NCBI GenBank assembly: GCA_038230515.1
Contig: JBBRND010000006.1
Span: 1-64,000, forward strand
From: JAPLDB01 sp038230515
GTDB taxonomy: Bacteria; Bacteroidota; Bacteroidia; AKYH767-A; 2013-40CM-41-45
Length of the DNA stretch: 64,000 nt
Direction: 5' to 3'
Part shown: positions 1 through 7,757 of the stretch, one piece after another
How the letters are laid out: every line of letters begins with the position of its first letter
Numbering within the stretch: the first letter of the stretch is position 1
Translations under genes and position numbers: made by a program
Notes under the pieces: generated by a model
What the model was told of the DNA's origin: nothing
The model's database searches: none
Seen by the model: only the letters and a program-made list of their open reading frames with translations

Positions 1-1
1 A

Positions 2-118
2 ATAAATTACAAAGGCGATGTTCCCGAATCGGTATTAAGTGCCTATGAAAAACTTAATGAAATGAATTCGGAAGAACCAAGAAAAAAATATTTGAATTTG
101 CGAAAAAGAAAGGAATAA
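2..118 (+). CDS. 3' end of an unidentified gene (truncated by window edge)
   Basis: An open frame enters from the left edge and runs 38 codons to a TAA at 116-118. The visible tail is charged and lysine/arginine-rich at the end (KKYLNLRKRKE) and looks helical. I do not recognise the family. The transposase remnant begins within about 10 bp downstream on the same strand, so this could be the gene into which the element inserted or an unrelated neighbour. It is too short to assign a role. Confidence 0.4.
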   Translation: MNYKGDVPESVLSAYEKLNEMNSEEPRKKYLNLRKRKE

Positions 119-126
119 ACTAATAT

Positions 127-710
127 CAATGCGTTGCGTTGGATGCAGGTACTCTTTTTCATCAGTGTAAACTGGGATTGGAAAGCGCATTCGAAATGGT
201 ATCATGAATTTGTAATGGGCGGACCTGAGCAAGACAAGCCCGGACGAAGTAAGGGAAAGAAAAAGCTGGTGGTGTTAGGAATTGAGCGGGTCACAAAAAA
301 AAAGGAAAAAAAACTATCGGCAGGGCATACGCACAAACCATTGATAGCTTCGAGCGAACCGGAGCTTGCAGATTTTTTTCATGCACACCTGGATGAGAAT
401 GCGGACATCACCATCGATGGATGCGTGGGTATGCGCCATGAAAGGAGTTTGGGAGGTGAGTCAAAAAAAAAGTGAAGGCGGAACTAATTTTCAGCTCTTG
501 CATATTCACATTATGAACATCAAGAATTGGCTTCGGGGAATTCATCACAAATGTTCTTCGCATCGATTGCAGAAATACTTAGATGAATTTCATTTTCGCT
601 TCAATCGAAGAGGGAGATTAGAAAATATTTTTCAAAAAACTGATCGAAAAAGCGGTGCTAATGTCTCCAATGCTTACAATAAAATTAAACTTTGCGAACT
701 AAATGGGTAA
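127..710 (+). pseudogene. Decayed IS1595-family (ISXO2-like) transposase
   Basis: Three blocks in three different frames together match an IS1595-type DDE transposase. Positions 127-204 give the N-terminal block AGTLFHQCKLGLESAFEMV. Positions about 185-450 give the central GGPEQDKPGRSKGKKKLVVLGIE block. Positions about 455-707 give the C-terminal block with IHIMNIKNWLRGIHHKCSS and KYLDEFHFRFNRR. Between blocks one and two, roughly the region carrying the helix-turn-helix and the first catalytic Asp is missing. Between blocks two and three there is a frameshift near 450-470. The element therefore cannot encode an active enzyme. Terminal inverted repeats were not found. The family assignment rests on remembered motif blocks, and the order and spacing of the last block are convincing. 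Confidence 0.8.
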
Positions 711-1199
711 TCCTATAAAAATTTATTCCACCGCTTCAAAAAAAACTAAAAACCAAAACGCTCAGTGCTAGAACAGACTCAATCTTCAAATCTAAATAAC
801 TTCGGAAAAAGCGTGTGCGGACATCGGAAGACGCGACTTCGGACGGGACTTGGAAAAAACATTGTCATTCAACATTGTAACACGTAATTTTAAAATTTAG
901 AACCTAAAGTTTGCATATTTAGAACCTATCTGCATAAATAATCATTATTTCAATGAATTCATTTAACCTCCGGGGACACAACCAAAACTCCAAACTCCTT
1001 GCAAACAAAGGGGTTTGGAGGATCTTGGTAGACTTCACTGACAAAATAGTAAGACCGAAATGGAATCCTAAGCAATCCGTTTCGATTTTTTATTTTTAAA
1101 TTTGTTCTCTTAGTGGAATGAGTTCATTCAAAAATTGAATTGAGCTTCTTGTAAGAACCTTTCTGATAGCTGTACTTCATTTGGAGATTTTAACCATAA
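711..1199. other. Intergenic stretch with one hairpin
   Basis: No credible gene. It holds a hairpin with 8-bp arms at 988-995 (CTCCAAAC) and 1013-1020 (GTTTGGAG). No T-run follows, so it is not a standard terminator. The rest is AT-rich flank between the transposase remnant and the UspA promoter. Confidence 0.5.
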
Positions 1200-1210
1200 A
1201 TGAAGTGGAA

Positions 1211-1226
1211 TGGCATGAATATTTTT
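1211..1226 (+). promoter_or_regulatory. TGGCAY-type promoter box before the UspA gene
   Basis: TGGCATG followed by AATA and a T-run. The GG lies 39 nt before the ATG at 1251. The box falls inside the longer reading frame beginning at 1200, which supports the shorter start for the gene. Confidence 0.6.
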
Positions 1227-1250
1227 AACAAAAATAATTTAGCGATTGAA

Positions 1251-2081
1251 ATGAAAACAATTCTCTTCCCAACGGATTTTTCTACTTATGCCGAAAATGC
1301 ATTTTATTATGCAATCGGCTTAGCAGAAAAATTAAATGCAAAAATAATCCTGCAGCATTGCTGTCACCTTCCTGTTTTTACTGCTAATATACCTCCTGAA
1401 GAAATTACTGAGGAAAAAATTTTTGCGGATGCATCTAAGCGGTTAAAAAAATACAGGATAGAAAAGCAAGTTAAAAGCAAAAACATTCCGATTGAAGAAT
1501 ATGTAAGTTTCGGACTTGCAGTGGATACTATTATTTCAGTGGCGGAAGAGAAAAAGGTTGATCTGATTGTGATGGGCACAAAAGGGTCTAGTGGGGCAGA
1601 GGCAGTAATGATCGGAAGTAACGCTTCTTCCGTAATGGGAAAAACCTTATGCCCTTTACTTGTGGTGCCTGCAAATGCGAGCCACAGCGGGCTGAAGAAA
1701 ATTATTTTCACAACAGATTATCACGACAACGATGTTGAAGCCATCTCACGGCTCGCGGAAATAGCTGATTTGTTTAATGCAGAGATTTTGATAGTTCACA
1801 TGTGCGAGCCGGAACATGCAAATGCCCTGGAAGAAGAGCGGTTCAAAAAATTCAGGGAAGAAGTGGAATTAAAAGTAAGATACGATCATCTCTCTTTTCA
1901 ATTTTTAATGGGAGTGGATCTGGCTTCTGTTTTGAATATAGTTATTGAAGAAAACCAAGCAGATGTGCTTTCAATGTCAATGAGAAAGAAAAATATTTTT
2001 TCCAAGCTTTTTGAAAAGAACATGACTAAAAGTATGGTTTATCACACTCATATTCCCATTCTGTCTTTCCATTCACGTTGA
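1251..2081 (+). CDS. Universal stress protein, two UspA domains
   Basis: 276 residues, the usual length for Bacteroidota tandem UspA proteins. Domain 1 (about 1-140) starts MKTILFPTDFS and carries the nucleotide-binding signature G-2x-G-9x-GS (GTKGSSG...GSNAS). Domain 2 (about 148-276) begins KKIIFTTDY, but its equivalent segment (SMSMRKKNIFSKLF) lacks the glycines, so probably only domain 1 binds ATP. Cytosolic; no signal peptide. An in-frame ATG exists at 1200, but the promoter-like box at 1211 and the canonical UspA N-terminus point to 1251. It likely acts in general stress survival, consistent with the shared box upstream. The gene to its right is convergent. Confidence 0.9.
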   Translation: MKTILFPTDFSTYAENAFYYAIGLAEKLNAKIILQHCCHLPVFTANIPPEEITEEKIFADASKRLKKYRIEKQVKSKNIPIEEYVSFGLAVDTIISVAEEKKVDLIVMGTKGSSGAEAVMIGSNASSVMGKTLCPLLVVPANASHSGLKKIIFTTDYHDNDVEAISRLAEIADLFNAEILIVHMCEPEHANALEEERFKKFREEVELKVRYDHLSFQFLMGVDLASVLNIVIEENQADVLSMSMRKKNIFSKLFEKNMTKSMVYHTHIPILSFHSR

Positions 2082-2120
2082 AAATTAAAGTTGATGGGGA
2101 GAAGGCAATTTTTTAAGTTT

Positions 2121-2561
2121 TCAAAATTTCCTAAACTGCATGGCGGTTTTTAGAACTGATATGATTTGGCTAACGTAATCCTTTTTCGTACTTGTAATTG
2201 GATTTTTATCTCCTTCCGCAGTAGTAATTATAACTGCATACTTATCATTTAATACTGACAACCAAAGTAAACTCAGTAGTGCCAGTAACAACCCGATGCC
2301 AGCGGAGAGTTTGTTTGCCGAAATTAAAAAATCTCCAATGAAGGTTATCTTTACATTGCTGAATGTATGAATTATTCCCATTATGATTCCTGCTATTCCC
2401 AACAAAAGCATAATAAACGGAGGATACTTATAATGACGGATAAGGCGCATACGTACTGACGCAATTCCTTTTACAAGATATTTTACGCTGTCCACAATAA
2501 ATACGTGGCTAGTTATTTTAACATGTTGCCCATCATTGTAGAGAACAAATTCTTCATTCAT
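2121..2561 (-). CDS. DUF6232-like two-helix membrane protein
   Basis: 146 residues. The N-terminal third is a small beta-rich region (VLYNDGQHVKITSHVFIVDS). The phrase KYLVKGIASVRM precedes two hydrophobic helices at about 48-70 and 76-105, and a soluble tail contains VIITTAEGD. A close paralogue lies at 53566-54012 with the same order and many identical residues. The layout fits the DUF6232 family of unknown function; the name is from memory. It is preceded by a TGGCAY box 36 nt before the start, like its paralogue, which suggests shared stress regulation. Confidence 0.75.
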   Translation of the reverse strand: MNEEFVLYNDGQHVKITSHVFIVDSVKYLVKGIASVRMRLIRHYKYPPFIMLLLGIAGIIMGIIHTFSNVKITFIGDFLISANKLSAGIGLLLALLSLLWLSVLNDKYAVIITTAEGDKNPITSTKKDYVSQIISVLKTAMQFRKF

Positions 2562-2583
2562 GCTATTTGTTTTGCATTAGTGA

Positions 2584-2598
2584 TCCAAAACGATGCCA
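2584..2598 (-). promoter_or_regulatory. TGGCAY-type box before DUF6232-like gene (first copy)
   Basis: On the minus strand TGGCATC then GTTTTGG. The GG is 36 nt before the ATG at 2561. The upstream half fits well; the downstream half (TGGA) departs from the TTTA seen at most sites. Confidence 0.5.
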
Positions 2599-2804
2599 TG
2601 TAAATATTGTGAGGACATTCGATGTTCTGATTTGAATACTCAACTCAAAGTGAGAACTATTTCTACAACTTCTTGAGAAGTGGGATAGGAAATCGTACTC
2701 TTTTTGGCAAAACAGGATGTGCTATCATATAAATTTGGCAGATTTCGATGTTTTTCAATTTCTTTAAAGATAATATAGGGTTGACTTTTACAAATCCAGC
2801 TATG

Positions 2805-3014
2805 AATATCTCAAGTTCAGGGCCAAACTTGCCGGATCTTGGGCAAGATTTCACAAGTTTAACCCTAAACCTGCCAAGTTTTGAGCATGATTTCTCAGGT
2901 TTAGAGGATAACGCCACAAATTTAGAGCTAAACCTGCCGGATCTTGGGCATAACTTCTCCAGTTTAGAGCTAAACTTGGCTGGTCTTGAGGAAAACTGCG
3001 AGATTTAAGGATCA
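2805..3014 (+). repeat. 21-bp tandem repeat array 1 (about 9-10 units)
   Basis: Units of exactly 21 bp with core AACYTNCCNGNTTTNGNGC run from 2805 to about 2993, with a worn tenth unit to 3014. No indels are seen. Units 2 and 7, and 3 and 8, match each other best, giving a 5-unit (105-bp) superperiod. One plus-strand frame (2748-3008) is open through the whole array and would encode heptads such as NLPDLGQ and NFSSLEL, but upstream codons look random and I do not call it a gene. The array lies between two inward-facing or unrelated genes, with no dispersed repeat beside it. Confidence 0.85.
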
Positions 3015-3020
3015 ACTAAA

Positions 3021-3503
3021 TCAGTCCTTCGTAATCTCCCTCACTTTTTTCACCAGTTTAATTTTTTCCTTGTGTAACTCTTTTGCTTCATCAATGGAAT
3101 GAGAAGTATGTATGTCATGTTCGTTTTTAGTCATTTCTGCAAGTTTGCTGAAATATTTTCCTAACGCGCGCAAGTCATTTTCAGAAAGATCTTCCACATC
3201 AATCAAACGATTACTTGCTTTATCATTACAAGCAATCAGTTCATTCAATTTTAACTGAATAGCAATAGAATCCTTGTTTTGTGTTTTCTGTATCAGAAAA
3301 ACCATTAAGAACGTGATAATGGTTGTGCCCGTATTTATGACCAATTGCCATGTATCAGAATAATGAAACAGTGGACCTGTAAAAATCCAGATGATTATTA
3401 CTGCACATGCAGCGATAAAAGCTCCCGTGCTTCCGGTTTTTTGGGTAATAGCTGATGCAAATTTTTCGAAGTTACTTTGCTTTTTGTTTATTGTCTTTTT
3501 CAT
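3021..3503 (-). CDS. Low-affinity iron permease family protein (PF04120-like)
   Basis: 160 residues. Two membrane helices occupy about 27-50 and 56-73, separated by the family signature GPLFHYSDTWQLVINTGTTI, followed by FLMVFLIQKTQNKDS and a soluble helical tail rich in Lys and Glu. This matches the bacterial low-affinity iron permease-like family, whose transport role in bacteria is not firmly established. It starts FEKFASAITQKTGS, as is typical. It could equally be a small stress-associated membrane protein. The gene ends 7 bp from array 1. Confidence 0.8.
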   Translation of the reverse strand: MKKTINKKQSNFEKFASAITQKTGSTGAFIAACAVIIIWIFTGPLFHYSDTWQLVINTGTTIITFLMVFLIQKTQNKDSIAIQLKLNELIACNDKASNRLIDVEDLSENDLRALGKYFSKLAEMTKNEHDIHTSHSIDEAKELHKEKIKLVKKVREITKD

Positions 3504-3557
3504 TTTAAAATATTTTAGTGAAGATATGCTTTTAGTAGTAGTTAATATAAATTACGG

Positions 3558-3572
3558 TGGCATATTTTTTTA
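3558..3572 (+). promoter_or_regulatory. TGGCAY-type box before small secreted protein
   Basis: TGGCATA followed by a 7-T run and A, an exact match to the TTTA form. The GG is 28 nt before the ATG at 3587, the shortest spacing in the set. This sets the minimum distance expected if transcription starts about 24 nt after GG. Confidence 0.6.
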
Positions 3573-3586
3573 TACTGAATAAGTAA

Positions 3587-3820
3587 ATGATAAAAAATAT
3601 AACCGGAATACTAATTGCAGGGTTGTTTGCAGTAAATGTTTATGCGCAAAATCCTGCTAATCCAAAAGATACGCTGATTCGCCCTCATCGTACAGACTCA
3701 TTAGATTTTAAATCCCGCGCGCCTAAAGAGAAGCAACGTGATACCTCTAACTATGATTATGAAAGAAACAACAGCAGAAAAGATTCCCTGCCTCTTGACG
3801 ACCGCAAGCCAAGGCATTAA
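3587..3820 (+). CDS. Small secreted hydrophilic protein
   Basis: 77 residues. A clear signal peptide (MIKNITGILIAGLFAVNVYAQ, cleavage after VYA) is followed by a charged, proline-containing tail without hydrophobic core (RPHRTDSLDFKSRAP..., KDSLPLDDRKPRH). The mature part looks disordered. No family is recognised. It has its own TGGCAY box 28 nt upstream and stands alone, so it is probably a periplasmic or surface stress protein. Function unknown. Confidence 0.65.
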   Translation: MIKNITGILIAGLFAVNVYAQNPANPKDTLIRPHRTDSLDFKSRAPKEKQRDTSNYDYERNNSRKDSLPLDDRKPRH

Positions 3821-4209
3821 AAAGGAAATTTATTTCTTCAAATAAAGTTGTAGAATAAAGTGAGAATTCTTGTTTCAATTTTTTTTAAGATTGACTTTTT
3901 TGCTTTAGAAACAAAAAGCAATTTAGTTGTTGGCACAGCCAATTTTATTTTAGCTTGCAGAAAATAAAATATATCTTTTTCTCCACCATAGACAATGGGG
4001 TAACCCTGTTCATACAATACATCGAAAAAGTATTCGGACTTTTACAACATCTGCACGGGAACAACAATTGTGAAGAGGCAGGCACAGAGTTTTATATTTT
4101 TTTTTTTAAAACAATTATGACATCATTACTAAGGAAAGCCACCTTTAATATTTTCAGTTCCTGCGTTTAAAAATAATCCGCTGGACTATCTTCACAAGCA
4201 TTTTCTTAT
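3821..4209. other. Intergenic stretch, no supported gene
   Basis: It contains a short palindrome TTGGC-ACA-GCCAA near 3929 and AT-rich sequence. A TTG-started frame at 3955-4170 exists but has no coding character. No TAnnTTTG box was identified close to the TamL start. Confidence 0.4.
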
Positions 4210-6501
4210 ATGAAAGCCAACTCATGTCTGATTCTGATTATTTCTTTTCTGGCTTCCTGTACCGGCATTCGCAATTTGCCCAAAGGCGAAAAGCTATTCA
4301 CGGGAGCAAGCGTAGTAATTGTAAGTAGAGAAAAATTGAACGATAAAAGCAACGTAAAAAGCCAGGTGGAAGATGCCATTCGCCCCTGGCCTAATGCAAA
4401 GTTTCTCGGCAGCCGCCCCAAAGTGTGGATATACAACATCACTAAAGACAGTTCGACACATGGGTTTAAACACTGGCTAAACACAAAGTTTGGCGAGCCG
4501 CCTGTTTTAATGCGGGATGTAAAACCGGAATCAACGAAGGAAATTATTAACTCCGTTCTTTTCAACATGGGCATCTTTAGTGGCATTACAGAAAGCAAAA
4601 CGGAAGAGAAAGAAAAAACAGGAAAGGTAATTTATACTGTGCATGCGCATAATGCATATACTATTAAAAATATAACGTACCCTGCTGATACGTGCGAAGC
4701 ATGCAAAGCAATTGCCAGCACAAAAGATAAATCGTTTCTAATCCCAGGGAAAAATTATGACCTTAACGCATTGCGGGCAGAGCGCAAACGCATTGACGAT
4801 GCACTTAAAAACCTCGGCTACTTTTATTTCAGTTCGGATTATGTTTTGTTCAAAGCCGATACCTCACAAGCAGACCGCACGGTTAAGCTCACGCTTGCTT
4901 TTAAAGAAAATGTTCCTCCAGAAAACCTTTTGGTGTATCGCATAAAAAATATTTCTATTGAAACCGATTATACGTTGAATGGAAATGATACAATTGTAAG
5001 AGATACGTCAACAACTGATGGTGTTTTATTTACCGGTAGCAATAGCATTCGCCCGAAAGTAATTCTGCGTTCTGTTTTTCTGAAGGAGAATGAAATCTAC
5101 TCGCGGCAGAATCACAACATCACCCTGAGCCGCCTGATGGGTATGGGAACTTTTAAGTTCGTGAAAATAAATTTTTACTCAACCGATACGCTGCATCCGG
5201 GCTACCTGGATGCAGTTATTCACCTCACACCTTCTCCCAAAAAAAGTGTGCAGGTAGAGTTGCAGGCAGTCTCGAAATCAAATAACTTCTTCGGTCCCGC
5301 TATAAATGGTTCTTATCAAAACCGAAACAGCTTGGGTGGTGCAGAACTGCTGAAAGTAAATGCAAAGGTCTCTCTCGAAACCCAGTTAGCCGGAAAAGGG
5401 AAAAATGTTTTCTCTTATGAAGTAAGTCCGCAGGTAGAACTTGTTATTCCGCGCTTCTTCACCCCCTTTCGGGTACGTCAGCCGCGAAGCATCTACATTC
5501 CGAAAACAAAATTTATTGTTGGCTTGGATTTTCTAAGCCGCGTAAAGTTCTACAACCTCACATCGCTGAAATTTCAATATGGTTACGTATGGAAAGAAAA
5601 TATTAAGATAGATCATGAACTTAATCCAATAACGCTAAATTATTTTTCGGTAACAAAACCAAGCACTGAATTTGAAAAGCTTCTTACCGAGAATCCGTTC
5701 TTCAAACGTAGCTTCGAAAATCAATTCATTCCGGGAATAAGTTATTCATACACCTTCAACGAGCAGGTGATCGCTGGGCAGAAGAGTCAGTTCTTCCTTC
5801 ACTTCTCAACGGACTTTGCAGGCAACACCCTCACCACATGGCATAAGATTTTTTACAACCAAAATCCGGATCCCGAACACGGTCATCCGCTCACCATTGC
5901 TGGTATTCCTTATTCTCAGTTCATGCGCTTCACCATAGACATACGCAATTATTTCAATCTCACAGCGAAAGATAAAATTGTTGTTCGTCTCTACACCGGA
6001 ATGGGGTACCCGTATGGTAACTCACAAACACTTCCGTACATAAAACAATTCTTTAGCGGAGGTCCAAACAGCGTTCGCGCATTTCGCATTAACTCATTGG
6101 GACCGGGTATTCAACCTGATTCAATTGCAAACCCACTCCTGCGCAATGGTGGCGATCTGAAGTTGGAGGCGAACACCGAATTCCGCTTCGATATTTTTAA
6201 AATTGTAAAAGGCGCGCTCTTTGCAGATGCAGGAAACATGTGGATTCGGGTAAAGGATACCTCGAATATTTATTCCGGTTTCTCTAGTTCAAAATTGATC
6301 AGTCAGCTTGCAGCAGGTACAGGTATCGGACTGCGGTTCGATGCATCCTTTTTTATTCTCCGCTTCGATCTTGCCTTTCCGATCCGAAAGCCTTGGCTTG
6401 ACGCTTCACAAAGATGGGTGCTAAATAAAATAGATATGTCTTCGCCATCATGGCGGAAAGAAAACCTGGTACTCAACATTGCCATTGGATATCCGTTCTA
6501 A
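4210..6501 (+). CDS. tamL: TamL-like outer-membrane assembly lipoprotein (BamA/TamA superfamily)
   Basis: 763 residues. The N-terminus is a lipoprotein signal with lipobox LASC (Cys17), directly followed by GIRNLPKGEKLFTGA, the typical opening of Bacteroidota TamL. Residues about 30-330 contain POTRA-like segments (DDALKNLGYFYFSSDYV; RQNHNITLSRLMGMGTFKFVKI). The rest is a 16-strand-type barrel with many aromatic-ended strands, the FSGGPNSVRAF motif near 618 that matches the conserved BamA-superfamily loop, and a terminal NIAIGYPF. It presumably inserts or assembles outer-membrane proteins with a TamB partner, which is not in this window. A short fragment of a paralogous gene lies at 42813-42919. 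Confidence 0.88.
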   Translation: MKANSCLILIISFLASCTGIRNLPKGEKLFTGASVVIVSREKLNDKSNVKSQVEDAIRPWPNAKFLGSRPKVWIYNITKDSSTHGFKHWLNTKFGEPPVLMRDVKPESTKEIINSVLFNMGIFSGITESKTEEKEKTGKVIYTVHAHNAYTIKNITYPADTCEACKAIASTKDKSFLIPGKNYDLNALRAERKRIDDALKNLGYFYFSSDYVLFKADTSQADRTVKLTLAFKENVPPENLLVYRIKNISIETDYTLNGNDTIVRDTSTTDGVLFTGSNSIRPKVILRSVFLKENEIYSRQNHNITLSRLMGMGTFKFVKINFYSTDTLHPGYLDAVIHLTPSPKKSVQVELQAVSKSNNFFGPAINGSYQNRNSLGGAELLKVNAKVSLETQLAGKGKNVFSYEVSPQVELVIPRFFTPFRVRQPRSIYIPKTKFIVGLDFLSRVKFYNLTSLKFQYGYVWKENIKIDHELNPITLNYFSVTKPSTEFEKLLTENPFFKRSFENQFIPGISYSYTFNEQVIAGQKSQFFLHFSTDFAGNTLTTWHKIFYNQNPDPEHGHPLTIAGIPYSQFMRFTIDIRNYFNLTAKDKIVVRLYTGMGYPYGNSQTLPYIKQFFSGGPNSVRAFRINSLGPGIQPDSIANPLLRNGGDLKLEANTEFRFDIFKIVKGALFADAGNMWIRVKDTSNIYSGFSSSKLISQLAAGTGIGLRFDASFFILRFDLAFPIRKPWLDASQRWVLNKIDMSSPSWRKENLVLNIAIGYPF

Positions 6502-6668
6502 CTAATATAATAGAAATGAATTTTTATCGCAATAACAGCCATTTTTAATCATGGGTTAGTTTTAGGAGAACCCTTGCGCATTAGTTTCAAGCGGAAATCT
6601 CAGACTACAAAAAGGGGATATTATATTTCAAAATCAACTAAACTGTTCAAGAAACTGTGTTAAAAATG

Positions 6669-6676
6669 TAACTTTG
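6669..6676 (+). promoter_or_regulatory. Bacteroidota -7 box before the RND efflux operon
   Basis: TAACTTTG fits the TAnnTTTG -7 element of the Bacteroidota housekeeping sigma factor, 23 bp before the adaptor ATG at 6699. Confidence 0.55.
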
Positions 6677-6698
6677 TACACTTTTCCCAATTCTCTTT

Positions 6699-7757
6699 AT
6701 GAAACGATTTCGGAACCTGTTCTTCATACTTTTATTTATAACAGTTCTCCTTCTCATAAAATTCTTTTTCATTCCCTCGCAGCAAGTTGCTGCACTCAAG
6801 CAGGGAGGAACTGTACCTGCTTTGCCGGTGAATGCAGTGATTGTAAAACAATCTACGATTAATCAGGAAATTTACGCAACAGGAAGCGTGCTTGCCAATG
6901 AAGAAGTTGATCTCCATCCGGAAGTTTCCGGTAAACTAATTCAGATTCTTTTCAAGGAAGGAAGCAAGGTGAGCAAAGGTGAGTTGCTGATAAAAATAAA
7001 TGATGCCGATGTGCAGGCGCAACTTCACAAGAATGATCTTGACAAAAAGCTGGCTGACGACCGTGTGAAGAGGAACGAGAAACTTTTAGAGATAAAAGGA
7101 ATCAGCGAGGAAGAATACGATGCGCTGCAAAACTCAGTCGCATCGTTGAATGCTGATCGTGATGTACTGATGGCACAAATTGCGAAGACAGAAATCCGCG
7201 CGCCTTTTAATGGATTGATCGGGTTGAAAACCGTGAGCGAGGGAAGCTATGTTACTCCACAAACGATGATTGCATCGCTTCAGCAAATTGATCCTGTAAA
7301 AATTGATTTCTCCATTCCTGAAAAATATTCTTCGATGGTGAAGAAAGGCGATGAAGTTGTTTTCACAGTGGGAAGCAGCACGAAAGAATTCAAAGGAAAT
7401 ATTTATGCGATAGAACCTAAAGTGGATGATGTGACACGCACGGTTCAGATTCGTGCGCTTTGTCCGAACGCAAATTCAGAAGTGTTGCCGGGTGCATTTG
7501 CGAGAATCAATTTACATCTGGGGCGGGAAAATAATGCGCTGATGATTCCGACAGAAAGTATTGTTCCTATTCTTAAAGGCAAGCAGGTTTATGCTTATCG
7601 GAATGGGAAGGCAGAAGCGGTAACGGTCGAATCCGGAATACGCAATGATTCAACAATTCAGATTACAAAAGGATTGAATGAAAATGATACAATCATTACT
7701 ACGGGCGCTATATCTCTTCGCCAGGGCGCTGTTGTTAAACTGAGTTCCATTAAATGA
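6699..7757 (+). CDS. RND efflux periplasmic adaptor (membrane fusion protein)
   Basis: 352 residues. An N-terminal membrane anchor (about 5-25) is followed by a barrel-sandwich half (EVDLHPEVSGKLIQILFKEGSKVSKGELLIKI), a helical hairpin (about 105-145), the second lipoyl half (IRAPFNGLIGLKTVSEGSYVTP), a beta-barrel domain and a membrane-proximal domain. It links the inner-membrane pump to the outer-membrane channel. The stop overlaps the pump start (ATGA), and the channel gene follows, so this is a three-gene operon. No substrate can be inferred from sequence. Confidence 0.93.
   Translation: MKRFRNLFFILLFITVLLLIKFFFIPSQQVAALKQGGTVPALPVNAVIVKQSTINQEIYATGSVLANEEVDLHPEVSGKLIQILFKEGSKVSKGELLIKINDADVQAQLHKNDLDKKLADDRVKRNEKLLEIKGISEEEYDALQNSVASLNADRDVLMAQIAKTEIRAPFNGLIGLKTVSEGSYVTPQTMIASLQQIDPVKIDFSIPEKYSSMVKKGDEVVFTVGSSTKEFKGNIYAIEPKVDDVTRTVQIRALCPNANSEVLPGAFARINLHLGRENNALMIPTESIVPILKGKQVYAYRNGKAEAVTVESGIRNDSTIQITKGLNENDTIITTGAISLRQGAVVKLSSIK

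Noticed and set aside
2748..3008. An 86-codon open frame on the plus strand across array 1.
   Set aside because: It is open because the 21-bp unit lacks stops in that frame. The first 20 codons look random and no promoter box precedes it. I report the array rather than a gene.
3955..4170. A 71-codon frame before the TamL gene.
   Set aside because: It has only a TTG start, an unnatural composition and no upstream signal.
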